From NCBI GenBank assembly GCA_027406905.1, contig DAHZHT010000014.1:1-44754 (forward strand): DNA of 44,754 nucleotides, in the 5' to 3' direction. The notes beneath the pieces were generated by a model. That model did no database searches, was not told the origin of the DNA, and was given only the letters and a program-made list of their open reading frames with translations. This document shows positions 42,189-44,754 of the stretch, one piece after another; within the stretch, counting starts at the first letter, position 1, and each line of letters opens with the position of its first letter. The stretch is from Elusimicrobiota bacterium (GTDB lineage Bacteria > Elusimicrobiota > Elusimicrobia > UBA1565 > UBA9628). A program made the translations under genes and the position numbers.

Positions 42189-43171
42189 CTCTGATCGGAT
42201 TGTTTTGTCTCATCCCACGGATCCCAACATTCATTGGCATGAAGCAAAAGTTCCGGGTCTTCCTGCATCCTTTCTACAAATTTATTGACGATGGGAGACT
42301 GCCAAGCCTTAATCGCCTTGTCCCAAGCGGCTTTGAGTTCTTCTTTTCTAAGATCGGCGGCATAGAAAGGAAGGGCATTGAGGAGTTTGACCTTGCCGTC
42401 GGGGACCACCAACACCATGGATTGCGGGTTTTGAAGTCTCACCATGGCTTCACGGCGAATATCCCAAGGATAAGCTGAAATTTTAACCTTATTGCCGAGA
42501 AGCCCAGCCCGCTCTTTAATTTTTTGAAGCGTCTTTTGCCACAACTCATCTGAAACTGACAAACGCCCCCAGGCCGCCGCGGCCCGCCCCAAGCGCATCA
42601 TTGGGCCGGTGACAAAGAGGCGAGCGCCCAATGAATGAGCCAATTCATAAGCGGAAACAGCGTCATCTAAATTCAATTGATTCGGCACGAAAACGAATTC
42701 CGGCTCCAAACCGGCTTCGGATAAAGCTCTCAATGACTCGACCGCTTTTTCCCAGGAACTGTTCGGCCTCACACGCTGATGAATTTCCGGAGTCGAGCCG
42801 TCTACGCTAATTTGAATAGAAGAAATTCCCAAGCCTTTTAAGCGCTTAATGGCGGCCTTGTCGATGGCAAGGCCGTTAGTCTCAATTTTAATTTGCACGC
42901 CGCCGCGGCTTAATATCTCAAACACATCCCAGACGTGATCGACAAAAAGGGGCTCTCCGCCGCCAAAAGCGACATAGGGGATTCCCAATTCAACAATTTG
43001 ACGGGATAAAGACAAGGCTTCTTCTTTCGAGAGTTCATTTTTCCACGCCTTATCCGGACCGGATTCTTCGCAACAATGAAGGCAAAAAGAGGTGCAGCGG
43101 TTGGTCAGCTGCCAAGCAAGAAAGAGGGGAGCGCTATAATCAACGATCCGCGCCCCCCTCTCGTGAGTCAC
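42185..43171 (-). CDS. PqqE-like radical SAM enzyme (second copy), SPASM cysteines lost
   Basis: The 328-residue protein starts at GTG 43171, overlapping the peptide-gene stop by 4 nt. The radical SAM core shows CTSFCLHC (C-x3-C-x2-C for the 4Fe-4S cluster), FGGGEPLF, KIETNG and IQISVDGSTPEIHQRVR. The C-terminus keeps the layout of a SPASM/twitch region (VVPDGKVKLLNALPFYAADLRKEELKAAW), but the Cys ligands for extra clusters are absent apart from one late Cys (NECWDPW). Relatives modify short peptides, forming C-C, C-S or C-O bonds. It resembles the first copy along its whole length, indicating duplication. It is followed by the caspase gene. Confidence 0.92.
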   Translation of the reverse strand: MTHERGARIVDYSAPLFLAWQLTNRCTSFCLHCCEESGPDKAWKNELSKEEALSLSRQIVELGIPYVAFGGGEPLFVDHVWDVFEILSRGGVQIKIETNGLAIDKAAIKRLKGLGISSIQISVDGSTPEIHQRVRPNSSWEKAVESLRALSEAGLEPEFVFVPNQLNLDDAVSAYELAHSLGARLFVTGPMMRLGRAAAAWGRLSVSDELWQKTLQKIKERAGLLGNKVKISAYPWDIRREAMVRLQNPQSMVLVVPDGKVKLLNALPFYAADLRKEELKAAWDKAIKAWQSPIVNKFVERMQEDPELLLHANECWDPWDETKQSDQR

Positions 43172-43290
43172 GTGAACCGAATGTAGGGCTGCGCCATCAC
43201 TCTCTCGGAAACCTCTTCCATTTTGGGAGTTTCCCAGACGAGTTTTTTTGAGGCTTGCGCCCCTTCGCTCACGTTTTTTTGGTCGTTCAT
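43168..43290 (-). CDS. 40-residue PqqA-like precursor peptide
   Basis: This short gene is well supported: ATG 43290 is preceded by AAGGAG (43296-43301) and its stop overlaps the next radical SAM start (GTGA). The peptide has a polar N-terminus, then KKLVWETPKMEEV, matching the K..W..P.(L/M/I) leader pattern seen in PqqA and in other RiPP precursors bound by RRE domains. It ends in SERVMAQPYIRFT. It has no Cys, so a thioether product is unlikely. Tyr, Trp, Arg, Glu and Phe are candidate modification sites. It lies between two radical SAM genes. Identification as a precursor is inference from motif and context. Confidence 0.78.
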   Translation of the reverse strand: MNDQKNVSEGAQASKKLVWETPKMEEVSERVMAQPYIRFT

Positions 43291-43309
43291 TCTGTCTCCT
43301 TCGTGCCGA

Positions 43310-44275
43310 CTAGACCATAGCCGGCAAATCGGACGTTTCCAAAGGCCGCAACTGATTGGCTGCGGCCAAAACGGAATCGTCTTTAATAATTTCCTCAAAA
43401 CCTGAAGATATCTTAGGATTTTGATAAGCCTTTTGACACCTCTCCCACGCTTGAATTAAAGTTTCTTTTCTCAAATCAGCGCAGGTATAGGGCAAAAACC
43501 CGGAAACACGGACGCGCCCATCCGGCAAAATTAAAATGGTAGAGGGAGAAGCAGTTTTCTTGGCCAATAAGTCCTCTTGAATCGAAAAAGGCCTAAATAA
43601 AATCTCCATCTTTCCGGAAAACTCTTTTTCTTTCATCTCAAGCAAATTATAAAATTTTTCATACTCTGCGGAAGATAGGTTTAATTTTTCCCAAAGCTTG
43701 GCGGCGGTTCCAAGCCGCATCAAATGACCAGTGTTTAAGCGAAAAGCCCCGAGACTGGCCGCCAAGTCGATGACAGCGGCGGCCTCAGAAATATTAATTT
43801 TTGTCGGGGCGAAAGTAATCTCAAGCGGAAGATTAAATTTTCGCGCCGCGCGGCAGGCAAAAAGGGCTTTCTCCAAAGAAGCTCCAGGGCGCATTTTAGA
43901 ATAAACAGCCTGAGTCGCCCCGTCCAATGAAATTTGAAGAGACCTGATGGGAAGACTCGATAAAATCCGCGCCTCTTTTTCCCCGAAGGCCTGGCCATTG
44001 GTTTCAACCTTAAGATAAACGCCGCCTTCCCCTAAAACTCTCGCGATTTCAAAAAAATGCGGAACAATCAGCGGCTCGCCCCCAGCCAGCAAAACATAGG
44101 GAACCTGGGATTTGACGATCTGCGCGGCAATGGAAAGAGACTCCTGGCGGGTCAACTCATTTGGAAAAGGCCGCCCGGGGGCGGAATCGGTGCAACAGTG
44201 AAGGCACGCCAAATTGCAGTCTCTCGTCACTTGCCAGGCTACAAAGCTCGGCGCCGACAGATCGGATGCTTTCAT
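43310..44275 (-). CDS. PqqE-like radical SAM enzyme (first copy), SPASM cysteines mostly lost
   Basis: From ATG 44275 the protein has 321 residues. The core has CNLACLHC (C-x3-C-x2-C), LAGGEPLI, KVETNG and LQISLDGATQAVYSKMRPG. The C-terminal region (ILPDGRVRVSGFLPYTCADLRKETLIQAW) is SPASM-like but has only isolated Cys. ATG 44275 is preferred over ATG 44308: it aligns with a decayed copy of the same start at 44352 that overlaps the prenyltransferase stop. The 44308 ATG lies in the inserted palindromic repeat. It ends 19 nt before the peptide gene, so the three genes form one unit. Confidence 0.92.
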   Translation of the reverse strand: MKASDLSAPSFVAWQVTRDCNLACLHCCTDSAPGRPFPNELTRQESLSIAAQIVKSQVPYVLLAGGEPLIVPHFFEIARVLGEGGVYLKVETNGQAFGEKEARILSSLPIRSLQISLDGATQAVYSKMRPGASLEKALFACRAARKFNLPLEITFAPTKINISEAAAVIDLAASLGAFRLNTGHLMRLGTAAKLWEKLNLSSAEYEKFYNLLEMKEKEFSGKMEILFRPFSIQEDLLAKKTASPSTILILPDGRVRVSGFLPYTCADLRKETLIQAWERCQKAYQNPKISSGFEEIIKDDSVLAAANQLRPLETSDLPAMV

Positions 44276-44368
44276 TTCGATATCCAAAGAGATAGGGACT
44301 GTCCCCATTTGTTTAGATAGGGACTGTCCCTATCTCCATCCGATGTTTTCATTTCGGAATCAAAAGAG
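44261..44368. repeat. 31-bp direct duplication flanking the palindromic insert
   Basis: Bases 44261-44291 and 44338-44368 are direct copies 77 bp apart with five mismatches. Each copy holds the radical SAM start context (CAT on the plus strand). They flank the palindromic element and look like a duplicated target or a duplicated junction. Confidence 0.75.
44291..44335. repeat. REP-like palindromic element (GGGACTGTCCC core)
   Basis: Two copies of GATAGGGACTGTCCC lie at 44291-44305 and 44316-44330. The second is part of a perfect 21-nt palindrome (44315-44335; arms AGATAGGGAC and GTCCCTATCT around one T). GGGACNGTCCC palindromes are typical of REP-like elements spread by Y1 (RAYT) transposases in many bacteria. 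Here it could also work as an operator or hairpin in the operon transcript. Confidence 0.7.
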
Positions 44369-44754
44369 CCAAGGTAAAACTCGAAGTTGAAATGAGATAA
44401 CACAAAACGATATTTTTAATCGCCGGGACAAAGAGGCGCGGGCTGTCCCACGCGTTTAAAGCCGTCTTGGCGCTTAAAATCCAAAAGGGAAGGCCGGATA
44501 AGGCCGCGAAAAAAGCCGCTTTAGGAAAAACGCCCGACGCCGCTCCCGCAATAGCGACGCAAAGCCCCAAGGCGGACAATCCCAAGTATAAGAAAACCCC
44601 GTTTTTTCTCCCCAAACGAACGACGAGATTGCGCTTTCCAACCAAACGGTCTTGATAAAAATCGGGGATCGCGTTGACGACCGCCAAAGACATAATTAAA
44701 AGCCCGGGAACCAAGGAAGCCAAAAGCGCCCCCCAGGAAAATCGCCGGGTATAA
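44349..44754 (-). CDS. UbiA/MenA-family prenyltransferase, 5' end outside window
   Basis: About 134 C-terminal residues are visible and the frame is open to the right edge. The sequence NAIPDFYQDRLVGKRNLVVRLGRK matches the second Asp-rich motif of UbiA/MenA membrane prenyltransferases (D..xD...GK.tL.VrlG). At least three hydrophobic helices follow. Such enzymes attach isoprenoid chains to aromatic or quinone-like acceptors in the inner membrane. The stop (TGA 44351-44349) overlaps a decayed ATG, suggesting it was once directly coupled to the radical SAM gene downstream. Confidence 0.88.
   Translation of the reverse strand, partial: YTRRFSWGALLASLVPGLLIMSLAVVNAIPDFYQDRLVGKRNLVVRLGRKNGVFLYLGLSALGLCVAIAGAASGVFPKAAFFAALSGLPFWILSAKTALNAWDSPRLFVPAIKNIVLCYLISTSSFTLALLIPK

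Noticed and set aside
43291..43398. N-terminal extension of the 40-residue peptide to ATG 43398
   Set aside because: The extension lies inside the first radical SAM gene, while ATG 43290 has a strong AAGGAG site.
44291..44335. Insertion sequence
   Set aside because: The insert is under 80 bp, with no transposase; it fits a REP-like palindrome instead.
40584..44754. Canonical PQQ biosynthesis operon
   Set aside because: No pqqB, pqqC or pqqD is visible, two PqqE-like genes lack SPASM cysteines, and the peptide lacks the E-x3-Y spacing of PqqA.

Overview
The window reads as a densely coded chromosomal segment of a Gram-negative bacterium. It encodes an LptE-type outer-membrane lipoprotein, many Sec signal peptides and lipoboxes, and peptidoglycan and glycogen enzymes. 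No rRNA, phage, plasmid or CRISPR signature is visible. The gene orders dprA-topA-xerC and leuS-lptE-holA, frequent GTG/TTG starts, and many secreted proteins without clear families suggest an uncultured lineage such as Elusimicrobiota or Omnitrophota. That placement is inference; nothing here proves it.

Region 1 (1-14212, minus strand) is one very tight gene run. In transcription order it holds a DnaA-like AAA+ ATPase, a GAF sensor histidine kinase, comM, a small secreted protein, dprA, topA, xerC, a protein with a UBA-like N-terminus, purA, a family-2 glycosyltransferase, and a family-39 glycosyltransferase cut by the window edge. Genes overlap or lie within 5 nt of each other, so a single operon of about 14 kb with DNA uptake/processing functions is likely.

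Region 2 (14404-25833) is mostly plus strand: a secreted proline-rich glycine-zipper protein, an orphan branched-chain amino-acid type binding lipoprotein, malQ and glgB (glycogen metabolism), an RdgB-TPR in-frame fusion, and murC. mutY and a BON-domain lipoprotein lie between them on the minus strand.

Region 3 (25868-33709) holds a small secreted protein, ribosomal genes rplM-rpsI and rpsT, three unassigned small genes including an apparently catalytically dead class-B acid phosphatase relative, then holA, lptE and leuS on the minus strand, and a CAU-anticodon tRNA. The tRNA is preceded by a tandem 66-bp hairpin repeat.

Region 4 (34018-38715, plus) has a PhoU-like/PiT phosphate transport pair, two TRL-like envelope proteins, a PAP2 phosphatase and a second family-39 glycosyltransferase.

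Region 5 (38712-44754) is the most unusual. A cysteine-rich secreted protein and a secreted ankyrin protein come first. Reading leftward from the window end is a translationally coupled operon: a UbiA-family prenyltransferase (partial), a radical SAM enzyme, a 40-residue PqqA-like peptide, a second radical SAM enzyme, and a secreted ankyrin-caspase protein. This looks like a peptide-maturation (RiPP or peptide-derived cofactor) system. A short palindromic repeat with a 31-bp duplication separates the prenyltransferase from the first radical SAM gene. Several promoters across the window place the predicted transcription start at or very near the start codon, suggesting that leaderless mRNAs are common.
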